This document shows, in pieces, positions 43,313 to 54,411 of a stretch of 64,000 nt of DNA (the stretch's first letter is position 1; every line of letters starts with the position of its first letter). Below the pieces are notes generated by a model, which did no database searches, was not told where the DNA came from, and saw only the letters and a program-made list of their open reading frames with translations. The stretch spans positions 16,944,001 through 17,008,000 of the forward strand of contig OX335647.2 in NCBI GenBank assembly GCA_946894095.1, read 5' to 3'. The position numbers were made by a program, and so were the translations under genes. The DNA comes from Incurvaria masculella. Lineage: Eukaryota > Arthropoda > Insecta > Lepidoptera > Incurvariidae.

Positions 43313-45710
43313 AAAGAAAAGAGAAGATACATGTTTCTTCATAAAAACATGTCCGATTTTTTTTTCTTGAATATATTTTTAAATCCTAGTAGCTCTCCTA
43401 TGTTTTCACAAATTAGTTTTTTGTCATAAATTACTGAGTTAAAGCAGTTTCATTTTGCATATTTTTTTTTTAAATTTAAAAACAACGTCGACTACCGTAC
43501 TGGTTAGATGATGTTGTAGGCATAATTTAAATCAGCTATATTTAGATATTGAGTAGGAAATATATTTCTTTTATATATAATATATATTATATATTCTTTC
43601 TTTTTGTATTCGCCAACACGAAAAATGGACCCTCACTATGAATTGAACTTTATTCAATTGTCTGCTATCCCGCTCCGCTACATTCATTCAGTGTAGCCTC
43701 ATAGAATGAGGGGAGTATCAATACGACCTTAAGTAAGATTTTAAAAGTGGAAATGTGGGAAGTCATCAGGAGGAAAATGGAAACAAAAGGAAACATTCCT
43801 TGATATAAAACAATATTATGACCGCATTGAAATATGTTTGGGAAAAGGATCGACAAATATAATCACCTGTAAATTGTATGGCATCAAACTGACAGGTTCA
43901 ATCGTAAAGTTTCGAGATATTTCTAACAAACAATGATTCTGAAATGTAAAGAATATCATAAAATCTAATGAAAGGCATGCGATTGTAAAAAAAAATAAAA
44001 AAAATCATTCACTTGTAAAATTATAGGTAGGTACCTAAATATTTCTATAAATATTTTCCATAGCATTAATTTACATTACCCTTACAACATGTATGTTATA
44101 CCTAGTGTGTGTGGAAAGAAGTAGTCGTTCAGAAATTTTGTCCGATGTCCGATTACCGATTACGAAAAATATTAGTTCTACCTGCCTAGTAATGCCTAAC
44201 CCTACCATTTGGCTTATGCAAATGGAATTGAATAGTGATGGGAAAATGCTTTCGTCAAGTCAGTTCCCACTTACACAAACCTCCAATACGTCTGCGGCTA
44301 TTTTGAGTGTGGCATGTTTGGTTTGGTAGTTTTAGAAAATTGGAGTCAGCGGGTAGGCGCACGAGATGGTATATCTCCTTCATTTTCTGGTCTGAGGCCA
44401 GGCCGGTCACGGATTCGCAGGCGACACGGACATAGCTGGCGAAGCGCCAGAATCGACGCGTTACCGTGTGTCGCCTCCCCCCTCCCGTGTCCCTCCTCCA
44501 CCCCGCTCCCACACCTCCGCGCCTCCGCCGTGCGGCAACACGTGTTGAGACGTTGCATTTGTTGCGTCACACGTTGCATGTCTGTAGTCGCTCGTAAAGT
44601 TGGTCATGCGTGAGCTTTGCTATGAACGCTGACTTACAAGCAAGTTATAAGCGACAACCAACCATACATGCGATAGCAATTGATTACTATTTAACGCCGA
44701 TATGGTTAAAGGTCACACATAGTTATTAATTTGACAAAACATTACCGTATACATAATTTACAACCGGACGTTCATTTAATTTTTTTCATACGTACTTTCT
44801 ACGGAAAAAATACTTAACTCATATTTTTTTTTAAATGTTTACATTGATGGCCAAAACCACACCGTATGTTCTGATATTAGCCCTTTATATGACTATCCTG
44901 ATGTTATCCCTTCTACTACCATCTCGTGGCTGCGTTCTTTTCAATTGAATGTTTATTTATAATTCCAAAAAGGGTCATTCTTCCTACGACTTACCTACGA
45001 TGGGACCCACGGGGATTTTAAGCGAATTTGAGACTCCTTTGTTTCTTATGTATCATACGAACTTTACAAATGTTTTCACTACCTACTTGAATTCGTTCAT
45101 TTCCCTCCTTTGGTTGTCTCCACTTTTAGATTTTTAATTTTGTATTAGTCTTATGAGATCTTGGAAATACTTAATCCTATTGTTGCCATACAAAGATGCG
45201 CGAATTTCGCTATCTAACCATGCGCAATAATACTTGATGGAACGCGCGTAAACGTCGCAATGAATGGACTCGACTCTTCATCAATCATTACCTCCGTCAC
45301 GAGCGCTAATACAACACGTCTATAATGTTCCATATATACCTAACTGTTATAGCTTAGCCTAGACTTGCAGGGACCACCTCTCACGATAGAGTGTTGCGAA
45401 CAGATACGCCAAGCCGGCCGGCATTTTTGCGCGATCAAGGTTCTCTCGTCTCGGAGTTCAAGGCTCAGTCTAAAATAAAATAAATTTACATGTGGCTTTA
45501 GCGAATCCACTGCTGCATCCCGCCCACTCTTGGCTGACTCACGAGCTGGCCGGCTCGCCGCGGCGGGCCCAGGACGTTGCCAGAGCGCTCCGCCGCGTGT
45601 TGGAGCGATTGATGCGCAATTAGGGTTGCCAAACGTCGGGATATTACCGGAAATCTAAGGAGTTTTTGTACTTTTTCATGTCTTGAGAACTCTTGATAAT
45701 ATCATAAACT
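43313..45710. other. Intronic; AT-rich tract and a GC-rich patch
   Basis: 43560-43600 is a (TATA)n-like tract. 44838-44890 is a small SINE tail scrap. 44390-44560 and 45520-45620 are GC-rich with frames open on both strands. No donor in phase with Sarm was recognised in them, so I make no exon call. Confidence 0.3.
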
Positions 45711-45880
45711 AGCTGCGGTACCCGGCTCCGCTCGGGTTAGCGTCGGCTAAATTATTTCATGGATAAAAAGTATCCGACATGGCTGATCCAAAATAGGGTC
45801 AAACTGGTCCAGGACAATGTATCCATCTACCAAATTTAATCAAGATCGTTCGAGATGAAATAGATGATGATTTAATGAGA
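45711..45880 (+). repeat. Retroposon 3'-end remnant (RTE-related)
   Basis: AACTAGCTGCGGTACCCGGC, TCCGCTCGGGTTAGCGTC, GATAAAAAGTATCCGACATG and CCAAATTTAATCAAGATCGT are the conserved blocks of a very common lepidopteran retroposon tail. Non-coding. Confidence 0.6.
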
Positions 45881-46904
45881 AACATCCAATAATTCCCATT
45901 TAGAGCTTCGTTGACATTTGGTGGCTATTTAAAAAAAAAGCATTTGCCGCCAGAACCTTTCTGCACTTGCACTGCAACATTGTTTACTTAGTAAGTAAGT
46001 AACGTGTAATGTAGGTAAGTTTTGCGTGGACTCCAACCCACAGCCAGCCTCAACATCGAAAACAGTAACCGATCTCGAACCTGACAGCTCCCAGAGATCC
46101 TATACATTGATAAAATACGCACATAAATCGGGTTAGTGGTTCGCAAGTTATAAGAATTTAACACTCACTACTCACCCTTCAGGTAATGAAGCGTTATATT
46201 ATGTAGCCTATAAGTTTTGAGTAGAATCAGGCTAGACGTAGATACAATCCGCATCTAAATCGAGTAATTGTTTCTCAAGGATTTTGCCAAGTAGTCCTAA
46301 AGTTGCGGGAAATACCAAGCCGTACCCGCCCCCCCCTCCCCGCACCCGCCCCCGTCGGACCGCCCGCCTAATCACGAACTAAACAAACACTAACTAACTA
46401 AACACTCTGCACAAAACACGATATACGAATTTGTTTCGTGTATCAGTTGACAAAAGCAAACTCAGTAGATTAGGTAACAGACAACTTTTTTTTTTTTAAA
46501 TTTGATATGACTTGAAGTCAATAAGCCGTACGAATTGTTTTATTTATTTAAAATTTGGATATTAAAAATAATAAAACACTGTTGGTAACGCGATTTTTGT
46601 TTGACTGATGTAATGACGTGGAAACTGATGCAGTTTATCTCGCGTGCCGAAACTAATACAAAAGAAACGCGAGTTTCGGAACGCGACATTAAACTCCTCC
46701 AACTATGTATTCTGTGCTCCAACGCACACACGCACATTGTTTTGATAGATATGATCTTTGACGTTAGGAACACACGTACATTACTTAGACAACTGTGAGT
46801 GCTTGTAATTTAATATGAACTTTATACCATAGCAATAAAGCTCAAATTGACTACGTTTTAGTTACAAATCATTTGTATGGGAAAAAGAAAAGGGCTATTT
46901 TTAG
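45881..46904. other. Intronic, with a 5S-like scrap at 46020-46075
   Basis: The complement of 46020-46075 reads TGGCTGTGGGTTGGAGTCCA, as in 5S-derived SINEs. 46328-46360 is C-rich. Nothing else recognised. Confidence 0.35.
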
Positions 46905-47060
46905 GGTTTTTCCAGCAATAATTCTAATTTTTCTCGCCGTAAAAACCATCCTTGAACTTCAACGAACATTTAAAAAAAAGATTTGGCCAAATTGGTCCAG
47001 GCGTTGTTGAGTTATGCGCTTACCAACACATTTTGCGATTCATTTTTATATTATATAGAT
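46905..47060 (+). repeat. Retroposon 3'-end remnant (RTE-related)
   Basis: GGCCAAATTGGTCCAGGCGT, TGTTGAGTTATGCGCTTACC and a terminal TTTTATATTATATAGATG are the family end blocks. Confidence 0.55.
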
Positions 47061-48180
47061 GTATCTTGAGAAGTTCATGTGAATAGAACTGTCGTGGAAT
47101 CTCAGTACCCATGTCAGTATTTTACCGTTATTTAGAATTGCCAGGTTTTTAATTATGAAGTGTAACATTATATTTAAGCCAGTTTGCTAAATTATGAAAA
47201 AACGTTGGAAATACTCCGGTTCCGAACGGTTCCGTTCGGTTCCAAATCCGTTTCACCCTCTTACGTTTGAAAAACTATAAATGTAAAAAAAAAAGTTTTA
47301 TTATGTCACGTGCGTTATCCACCAAAAGTGAATGGTACTTTTTTCAAAAGTAGTTTTTTTTCTCGAGATTTCAACTTGTGCACGGTAACCCTATTCGCAA
47401 TTTTATTCATTGATAATCTAGAGATCGTTAATGTCAAATAAAACGTAGTCTATACGTGGTGCCAAACTGTGGAACCATACGACTATTCGGAAATATCGAG
47501 GTTGAAAAAGGATCGACTAGGTACCTACTGGTTTCATTTTTCCTGCAATTGCATTGTCCTGATTGTGGGCGGTTTTACCTTCCTGTTATATTTACCACAA
47601 AACACACCGTGACACAAACACACTGAGGTAACATTTTGCTGGAATGGTTTAAAATATGTATAAATTGGTGTTTTGAAATATTTAACGTATTCTTCATCAA
47701 TATGCAAAACAATCTTAAAAAAAACTCTTAATCTAAACAAAATGATTCCTTGACTGTTGTCCAATTGGCTTAGCTAAATTAATCGTAGGTATTATCGCGT
47801 AATTTTTATTGACCAAAAAAAGTACTTCAAGCCTTTGACATCTGGTTTCAATCTGATCTGATGTGAGCCGATATATGTATGAAGTTCGCTCTAGGTTATG
47901 AGAAAATAATATCACAGATGCGTAATCTGTGATAATATGTATAAAACGTGTCTGTCATTTTGATATCAGTCGGAATCTATTGCGACAGTGAGAACTAATT
48001 CAAGGGGATTTAATTAGATGTTTTACGAGCGCACGAACCGAGAATCTTATGAAAGATGTTATTTTTTGTGGGAATTAAAGCCCAGGCAGGTACTTTGATA
48101 ATTCTAAATATAAACTTTTTAATCAAATGACCGACGGTTGCGAAGAAAGGTCTTATGTGACGAACAATATCAGCTTAGAT
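47061..48180. other. Intronic, nothing recognised
   Basis: 47218-47250 has a short CGGTTCCGNN tandem. Otherwise unremarkable AT-rich DNA. Confidence 0.35.
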
Positions 48181-48199
48181 AGACCTCTTTTCGACCGTT

Positions 48200-48755
48200 C
48201 TAGAGCTGTTTTATCCGCGCAGGTCCAATCGTTGCCCTAAGAACACGTTACTGCGCAGTCCAGCCAAGTTGCCTGCACCCTGTGACGTCTAGGTCGTTCA
48301 CGTCGCGGTCAATCCACGACATCGCTTTTCTACTAGTTGATCGAGACCTCGACTCGCAAATAGCGGCATGGTCGTCGGCGAATCTATTTCGAGAGCCCTA
48401 TTCCCACATGCCGCCACAGCTACCTGCCCGCTTCCCTGCGGCCGCGGGAGCTGCGGTGTCGCCAGCCAGTCCCACGTGGTGACGTGCGCGCCGTCAAAAC
48501 AGCGGCGACACTGCCGCCGAACGAACGGTTATTTCAGTACAAGTTGTGCCCGCCTAATTTGCGGCTGCTGCTTCGCGTTTTGTGTTCCAGAGTGTAAACA
48601 GAGGTTAACCCGAGTGAATTGGAGTGGCAAGTGACGAATTTATCAGATCCCGTGAGCTTCGGCTCGGTAAACTAGGTAACATTGCCCTACTTTTCCTGTT
48701 GTTTGTTTTTGTGAAAAAGTCGAGTTCGAAAATACGTTCCCGTCAGCAAGAAACA
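48200..48755 (+). promoter_or_regulatory. Sarm: Candidate internal Sarm promoter and non-coding exon
   Basis: A CpG-rich stretch with a TCAGTA initiator-like site at 48534 ends at the strong donor AAGAAACA|GTAAGTAT (GT at 48756). No long conserved frame crosses it. Splicing to 51897 would place ATG as the very first codon of the joined exon, giving a protein starting MVSSSTTSS. Promoter use and exon extent are inferred from composition and donor only. Confidence 0.4.
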
Positions 48756-50671
48756 GTAAGTATCGTCGTTTTACTGTGATATGTGCATGGATTGCTGAAA
48801 ATCACACTCTATGCTTAAAATTGTAGTGCGCAACTTGTGTTCGTGCACTGAAAAAACGCAGTGTTATGGGCAACCTTGAACTGAGTACGTATGTATGTCG
48901 CAACCCTTTCGCAACCATAAGTATAATAACGTGGAAATCTAGTAATCTTTCAAAATAAGCCTGAAGAAGAACACTATTCTATACTTATTCTGCTAGCTCA
49001 GGTAACCTTGTAATTGTATGGATTTTAATTTTCATTTTTTTTAATGAGAGATGTCAGAGGGACGCTTCCACGCTGTGCGTGGCGCTAGTTGTGACGTATG
49101 GTTAAGTGAATGCCATGCGGATATCAGTCGGTGAGCGGGGCCGGGTCCTTAACCATACGTAGGTAGTAATTCTGTCTAACCAAATCAAGAGCACAGATAA
49201 ATTAAATTAATGCACCATGTATTATGAATGATTAAATATATACAAACATAAACAACAACCAATGTTATAGGACGAGCATAAACACAAAAATATACAAGTA
49301 GGTAAATAAATAGAGTAGGTTCCTAATTGGGCCCCCTAATACGAACGATGACACTGAGAAGTGTTACGCGCAATGACTCTAAAACCGGCAAAAACAAGGT
49401 TCGGTACGGTACCTATGTGGTGATGATGCCTGGAGCACGTGGTTCGGCGGCGAATGGCGCCTGCCCCCGCGCGGCGAAGCTCGAGCGGCTGAGATCTCCT
49501 CAGCGGTTGGCGAAGCCCACTCCACGGAGCACGGGGTTGGCGCCGAAGAGACGGAGGGTCCGGTGGTGTTCCACCGAGCCAGCCCGAAAGCGGCGACGGT
49601 GAAAACCCGGGACGCGACTGGCGCTACTCGCGGCGGTCGGCGGTCTGTCTCGGCGAGATGTCCTTGCGCCGTGGCGGGTTAACAAAAAGATGGCTGCCGT
49701 CGTGGTCCTCTCCCATTGGCTCTGCAGGATCGCCTGACGTTCGCTAGGCGCGCGCGCATGAGAGAGACAGCATCCTTGAATTGCTGAGTGGTAGAAAGAG
49801 ACGGTACTAATGTTCGTGGTTTGGTTTGTTTCTAGTAAGTTTAGTAAGTTTTATGTTCGAATAATAGACCTTCTTTATCGACCTTTGAATCAACTCCGAT
49901 ATGGACTCAACACAAATGACTGCTTTTTCTGTACCCATACGAAAATAACTTTCTAGGTCTTCGTTGGTTGTTAAAAATTAAACAAATTTCCCTCGACTTC
50001 ATCTCTTGGATGATCCTCAAGAAAATATATTCTGAAAATGAGTTTGTTTTGCGCTGGCATATATCTCGTCTCTCCATTTAAGAACTTCTAGCCTGCCCCC
50101 GACTTGTAGATCCTTATAAACATCTCTGAAAAAGCATTGTTCCTTTTGCATATATTAAGCTGTAGTCAATGTGTGCTAGCTAACTCAATGTTGTGACAAA
50201 ATATACGGTTTTTTTATTGTTTCTCAGCAATAACTTCAAATTGTATTGAATTCCTAAGTTTTCCTGAATGTAATTGTAAATTGTATTTCAACTTTAATAT
50301 TTTTATAATTCTATGTTTACTTTTGTACAAAAATTTTGACGACGTGATAGAAGTGCACGAAACTTCAAATCACAAATAAATTCTTTGAATCTTTGAATTA
50401 TAAAATAAATATTTCCTTGAATAACATTTGCAACGAATATTCAATATTTTATTTTTTTTTCCCCCCAAACCCGTCAGTCCGTGGTTAGCACACCGCGCTG
50501 ACATACTTATTCTTTCCAATTTTCATCTTCAAAAACAACAAATGCTATCTGTTGCGGATCTCTTGCGGATATCTGAGCAAACAACGTATCTTCGTAAACA
50601 AAACTATGAATCTACTTGTGCTTATCCGTAACATTACAAAAAAAAAGGGCGCACGATTTGTTTATAGAACT
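48756..50671. other. Intronic; GC-rich patch at 49430-49760
   Basis: The patch has frames open on both strands (about 60-90 codons) and a short ATGGCTGCCGTCGTGG start, but no donor that would join Sarm in phase. 50220-50450 is strongly AT-rich. Confidence 0.3.
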
Positions 50672-50846
50672 GAACAAAGATGGGTAATACCACACCCACC
50701 GTCATGATAGCCCAGCCCCACAACACACGGCATTCCCAAAGAAAATGCCATGCCAAGGCCGGCTTACTACGAGCACGGCTACATTGAACTTGATGGAAAA
50801 TACGAAGAAAATGTCATCCAATGCGATGGTACCATATACCACCCCA
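50672..50846 (-). repeat. tRNA-derived SINE, 5'-truncated and deleted
   Basis: GGTAATACCACACCCACCGT, GAGCACGGCTACATTGAACT and ATCCAATGCGATGGTACCAT occur in family order, with an internal deletion. Confidence 0.72.
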
Positions 50847-51427
50847 TAAGTTGATTTTGCTAGGAAAATGTAAAACCTAGAATATAATATCTATTCATAC
50901 TCTCCCAGATTTTGTTGGTCACCAGGTGACATTTTTAAACAAGAAAGGCCCAAGTCCACCCAGAGCGGGTGGCACTAAGACTAAAAAAATCAATAATTTT
51001 ATAAAAAATATGTATCTGAATAAGTGTTTAGACCTGAAATAATAATAATATTACGAGATAATTCAATTGATTCCTTCGAAAAACGTTAAAATAAACTTCT
51101 TCTTTTAGACAGCCTCTATGCCCAATCGGCAAACGAGTTTCATTCGTCTCGCACGTGTACTAATGCAATGCTGGCGTCAAAATAAATTTTACGTGCTGTA
51201 TTTAGCGACGTTTATGAACTGTCACTTTTCTTATTGAGTTCTTCATTACATATGTATAACGGGTTTTAACGGAGATGTTTCTTGGCCTATTTGGAGCAAA
51301 AAAACTTGAGATATCATTTTGTTTGTGTCGCCCGCACCATACATTTGAATGTGAAGGCATACACAAAATGTACGAGGACGGTTATTTTTTAACTTTTTTT
51401 CGTACAAAAAAGAATATACCTTTTTTG
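50847..51427. other. Intronic, nothing recognised
   Basis: Short open frames only (for example 51246-51485, minus). Confidence 0.35.
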
Positions 51428-51699
51428 CTCCAACGAGCTGGACTCGCACACGAAAGGTTCCGTACCATCGCACAAGATTTAACACAATAAATCACGTTTT
51501 TTGGATGGGGGCCCACTTTAATTTTTATTACTTTTCAATTTTACCTATCTGTTGTTATAGCGGCTAAATAAATACATACTTTGCTCAAATTTATTGAAAT
51601 TGATGAGATACAGCCCTGTGACAGACGGACGGACGGACGGACAGCGGAGGCTTAGTAATAGTGTTCCGTTGGCACCCTTTGGGTACGGAACCCTAAAAA
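51428..51699 (-). repeat. (CCGT)n interspersed element
   Basis: Reverse copy. It begins inside the terminal palindrome (CTGGACTCGCACACGAAAGG), so the last 20 bp are lost; it ends GGGTACGGAACCCTAAAAAA about 200 bp before the next Sarm exon. Confidence 0.85.
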
Positions 51700-51896
51700 A
51701 GGACTGTCGGTCGTCGTCTCTGTATATCTCTCTCACTGATCTCTCCCTAGGTGTTGTCTAACAAGAACTGCTCATTACACTATATATTACCGCGGTTCGT
51801 TCAATTGAACAATATTGAAGTCAGAACCGCTTTTACTTTCCACAGGAGAATAGCCAATGTGTTCAAGTCAATAGATCTCCGTTTCCCTCTCCGCAG

Positions 51897-52096
51897 ATGG
51901 TGTCGAGTTCGACGACGTCGAGCAGCTCGGCGAGCAGCCAGCGCGTGCAGGCGTCGTCGTCGTCGCAGCGGCTCCAGCACATGACCGCCTCCGAGATGAA
52001 GGCGAGCTCCATCAAGTCGGACCTCAACGACCTCAAGACCTCCATCTCCGAGATGAAGAACCTGAGCAACTCGGCCGCCTTCAACATCGGACAGAG
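51897..52096 (+). CDS. Sarm: Sarm coding exon (MVSSSTTSS...NIGQR)
   Basis: 200-nt exon between acceptor CCCTCTCCGCAG and donor ACAGAG|GTGCGTG. It enters in phase 0 and leaves in phase 2 (66 codons plus AG). It encodes a Ser-rich stretch (MVSSSTTSSSSASSQRVQAS) followed by an amphipathic, coiled-coil-like segment, HMTASEMKASSIKSDLNDLK then TSISEMKNLSNSAAFNIGQ. It belongs to the N-terminal extension ahead of the ARM repeats. The exon opens with ATG, so it can also supply the start codon to a transcript from a nearby upstream promoter (see 48200-48755). Codon use is strongly GC-ending, as in the other Sarm exons. Confidence 0.9.
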
Positions 52097-52194
52097 GTGC
52101 GTGCCTTGTGGAAGAGCGAGAGACGGCGTGTCATGGGCGGGCGTAGGATACACTGCAGGCAGGGAGTGCACCAATTCACAGTCGAAATAAAAAA

Positions 52195-52402
52195 ATAACC
52201 AACCCATCCTCCAGATCCTTTATCTGTAGGGTCGGTAAACAGGAATCCGTGCCGAGGTATTTTCCCCAAAGTGCAACCTGGGGTCCTTCAAACTTGGTGT
52301 GAAAAAGCACCTGGCCGACCGTCATGGATTTCGCAGCCGCCTGAACGTTCGAAAGTCCATGGGCCTTGTCGAGCATCTTAAGGACCTGGTGTACACCTTA
52401 TA
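52195..52402 (+). pseudogene. LINE RT C-terminal remnant
   Basis: It is homologous to 13183-13453: TCCTTTATCTGTAGGGTCGG, AACCTGGGGTCCTTCAAACT, AAAAAGCACCTGGCCGACCG and TCCATGGGCCTTGTCGAGCA. An internal deletion breaks the frame. It starts only about 100 bp after the exon donor. Confidence 0.65.
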
Positions 52403-53224
52403 ACGAGCTTAACATAAAAAAACTCTCCACATTATTTATGGGATCGCTCCGTTTATTTTTTGTGTAAGAGAAAAGGATGTCTTTCAACTTTTTTTGCTAG
52501 TACGAAGGTTCGCAGGTGTTTTCAAAATGTTTGCTAAAAATTGGACTTTCGATAAAATTGAGAATGCGTCGCGTCAATTGAATAGGTTGGGTTAGAGCCT
52601 GTCAAGAAGATCGGCGATCGGTCCACGATAATCAATTTACTTTTTGGTCGCGGATCATTCCATGGTTCGGAACTCATGTTGTATTCCGGGAGGTCACGAT
52701 AAGGTAAATGGCTGAATTTGGGTTCACAGGTTAGAGACCAACCCTCTGATGCTAAATATGTCGGTCTGCCTGATCCAAGTGGTTGCGTTATCTAGATTGG
52801 CTATATAAAATAAATGTTGGAATGTACCTGCTAATGAATGTATTGATTTTCTAGAAACATTGAATCCTATTAATTATGCAACAATAACCAGTCGATTTTT
52901 TAATTAAATACTTAAATAGACCTATATTTATATCTGTGACCTAAATCGCCTATAATTTTGATATGCAATCAAATATTTGTTATTTTTTTGTATTGCTAAC
53001 AAAGTATGTACTGATACTTTCATGCTTCGTCATTTGCATACATTTGCCTTATCATATATATTTTTTGTCACCATATCTACTTTTTCAGGCGCGTTTTCTA
53101 CTTAACGCAACCACTTGGAATAGGCAGACTGACACATTTAGCTTCAGAGGGTTGGTCTTTATCTCGTGAACCCAGTTTCAGCCATTTACGTTATCGTTAC
53201 CATTTTTGTCGCGACCTCCTATTC
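52403..53224. other. Intronic; inverse short repeat around 52695-53220
   Basis: GGTAAATGGCTGAATTTGGG / GGGTTCACAGGTTAGAGACC and GATCCAAGTGGTTGCGTTA near 52700-52800 are echoed inverted at 53105-53200 (TAACGCAACCACTTGGAATA, GGTTGGTCTTTATCTCGTGA, ACCCAGTTTCAGCCATTTAC). This forms a long imperfect inverted repeat with arms about 100 bp long, 300 bp apart. Confidence 0.6.
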
Positions 53225-53425
53225 TATTGTAGGTCTCTTCCCTTCTTACCAGGGGTCATCCAAAGCGAAGTTGAAATAAAATATTTTATTCAGTTTAACG
53301 GTGCCGTGCTCAAATGAAAGGAAGGCCCTGGCATGGCGCCCTAATTACTTCTGGAATTGGGTTTTATGGCCTAATATTATGACGACGGGTGTGGTATCAG
53401 CCATCGATGTCCAGTTACATACGCG
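53225..53425 (+). repeat. SINE 3' part
   Basis: GCCGTGCTCAAATGAAAGGA, AGGCCCTGGCATGGCGCCCT, GGGTGTGGTATCAGCCATCG and the tail TGTCCAGTTACATACG. Confidence 0.75.
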
Positions 53426-53523
53426 ATTTTACTCGCCGTTACTTCTATAAATTTCGCGAGGAATCCACACAAAATATGCATTTTCCACGCAGTCCCTATG
53501 CTATGATCCAAAAACCTGTGTCC

Positions 53524-53646
53524 GCTAATAGACAACTCCACTTTCGAGCGTTAGCGTTATATGATAACACAAAATTTCGTACAATTTTGTGTGATTCCGG
53601 GGTTTACTCATAACGCTAACTTTGGAAAGTGGAGTTATCTATTAGC
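53524..53646. mobile_element. Small MITE with about 40-bp TIRs
   Basis: The left arm GCTAATAGACAACTCCACTT ... GTTAGCGTTATATGA mirrors the right arm CATAACGCTAACTTTGGAAA ... GTGGAGTTATCTATTAGC. The loop also holds a nested palindrome (ACACAAAATT/AATTTTGTGT). Confidence 0.78.
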
Positions 53647-54001
53647 TTTGACTTCTGTAAAGAAAAAAATCGTGAATATATCTCACCAACTCTCACGTGG
53701 TAATGATCAAAGCTTTTCGCCCACAAACATGCAGAGCCCATTGATATTGCTAGCACGCCCGTACAAATAGTGATGTTCTGGCAATAAGAACATTTTCGTC
53801 CAACGCAAAGAGCACTGGACATGTTATTCAAATGTCGCAGATTCGAATTCCGCTTCAGACGAATGTTCAGACAAAACTTTGTCCTGATTGTTTTCAAAAT
53901 CCGATTCAGATGAAATTAATGAGAAAAACGACAATGTCCAACCATTAAATAACTACATGAATCTAGTAGATGTATGTTGCTTTATGTGAAGGGCTAACAG
54001 C
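53647..54001. other. Intronic; tRNA-like motif at 53795-53860
   Basis: CAAAGAGCACTGGAC and GCAGATTCGAATTCCGC resemble Pol III A and B boxes, perhaps a degraded tRNA pseudogene. Nothing else is seen. Confidence 0.3.
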
Positions 54002-54018
54002 ATTTGAAGGGTGCAGGA

Positions 54019-54318
54019 ATAAAAGGGGCCCATTGACATTTTGTATGTTTCGAGTAAATCGTAAATAAAGGAAAAAATCCTTAATACTGGCCAAAAAATA
54101 TATGGAAACAATAACATCATTATTTTATTTTTATAGGAAAATTAGTAATTCATAACATATTTAAATATTAGTCATGTAGTGTGATTTCAGGAAAAGATAT
54201 AAATTATTTTACTAAGTGAGTCAGAAATGTACAAAGTAAGAAGGTGCTCATTGCACGCATGGCCTCCATTTTGCATTTTGCATGGATAAAGGGGTTCATT
54301 GCACCTTTATTTTGTTAG
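54019..54318. repeat. Left subterminal repeats of the transposon
   Basis: AATAAAAGGGGCCCATTG (in the TIR), GGTGCTCATTGCACGC (about 54243) and ATAAAGGGGTTCATTGCACC (about 54287) are variants of one motif, a typical layout for transposase-binding sites. Confidence 0.55.
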
Positions 54319-54411
54319 GAAACATTATATAGAAGTAATAACTAAGTTTTAAATAAAATCAATATTTTATTTTATTTCAAATATTTTATTCATTGTTAGA
54401 CAAAAAGGCCA

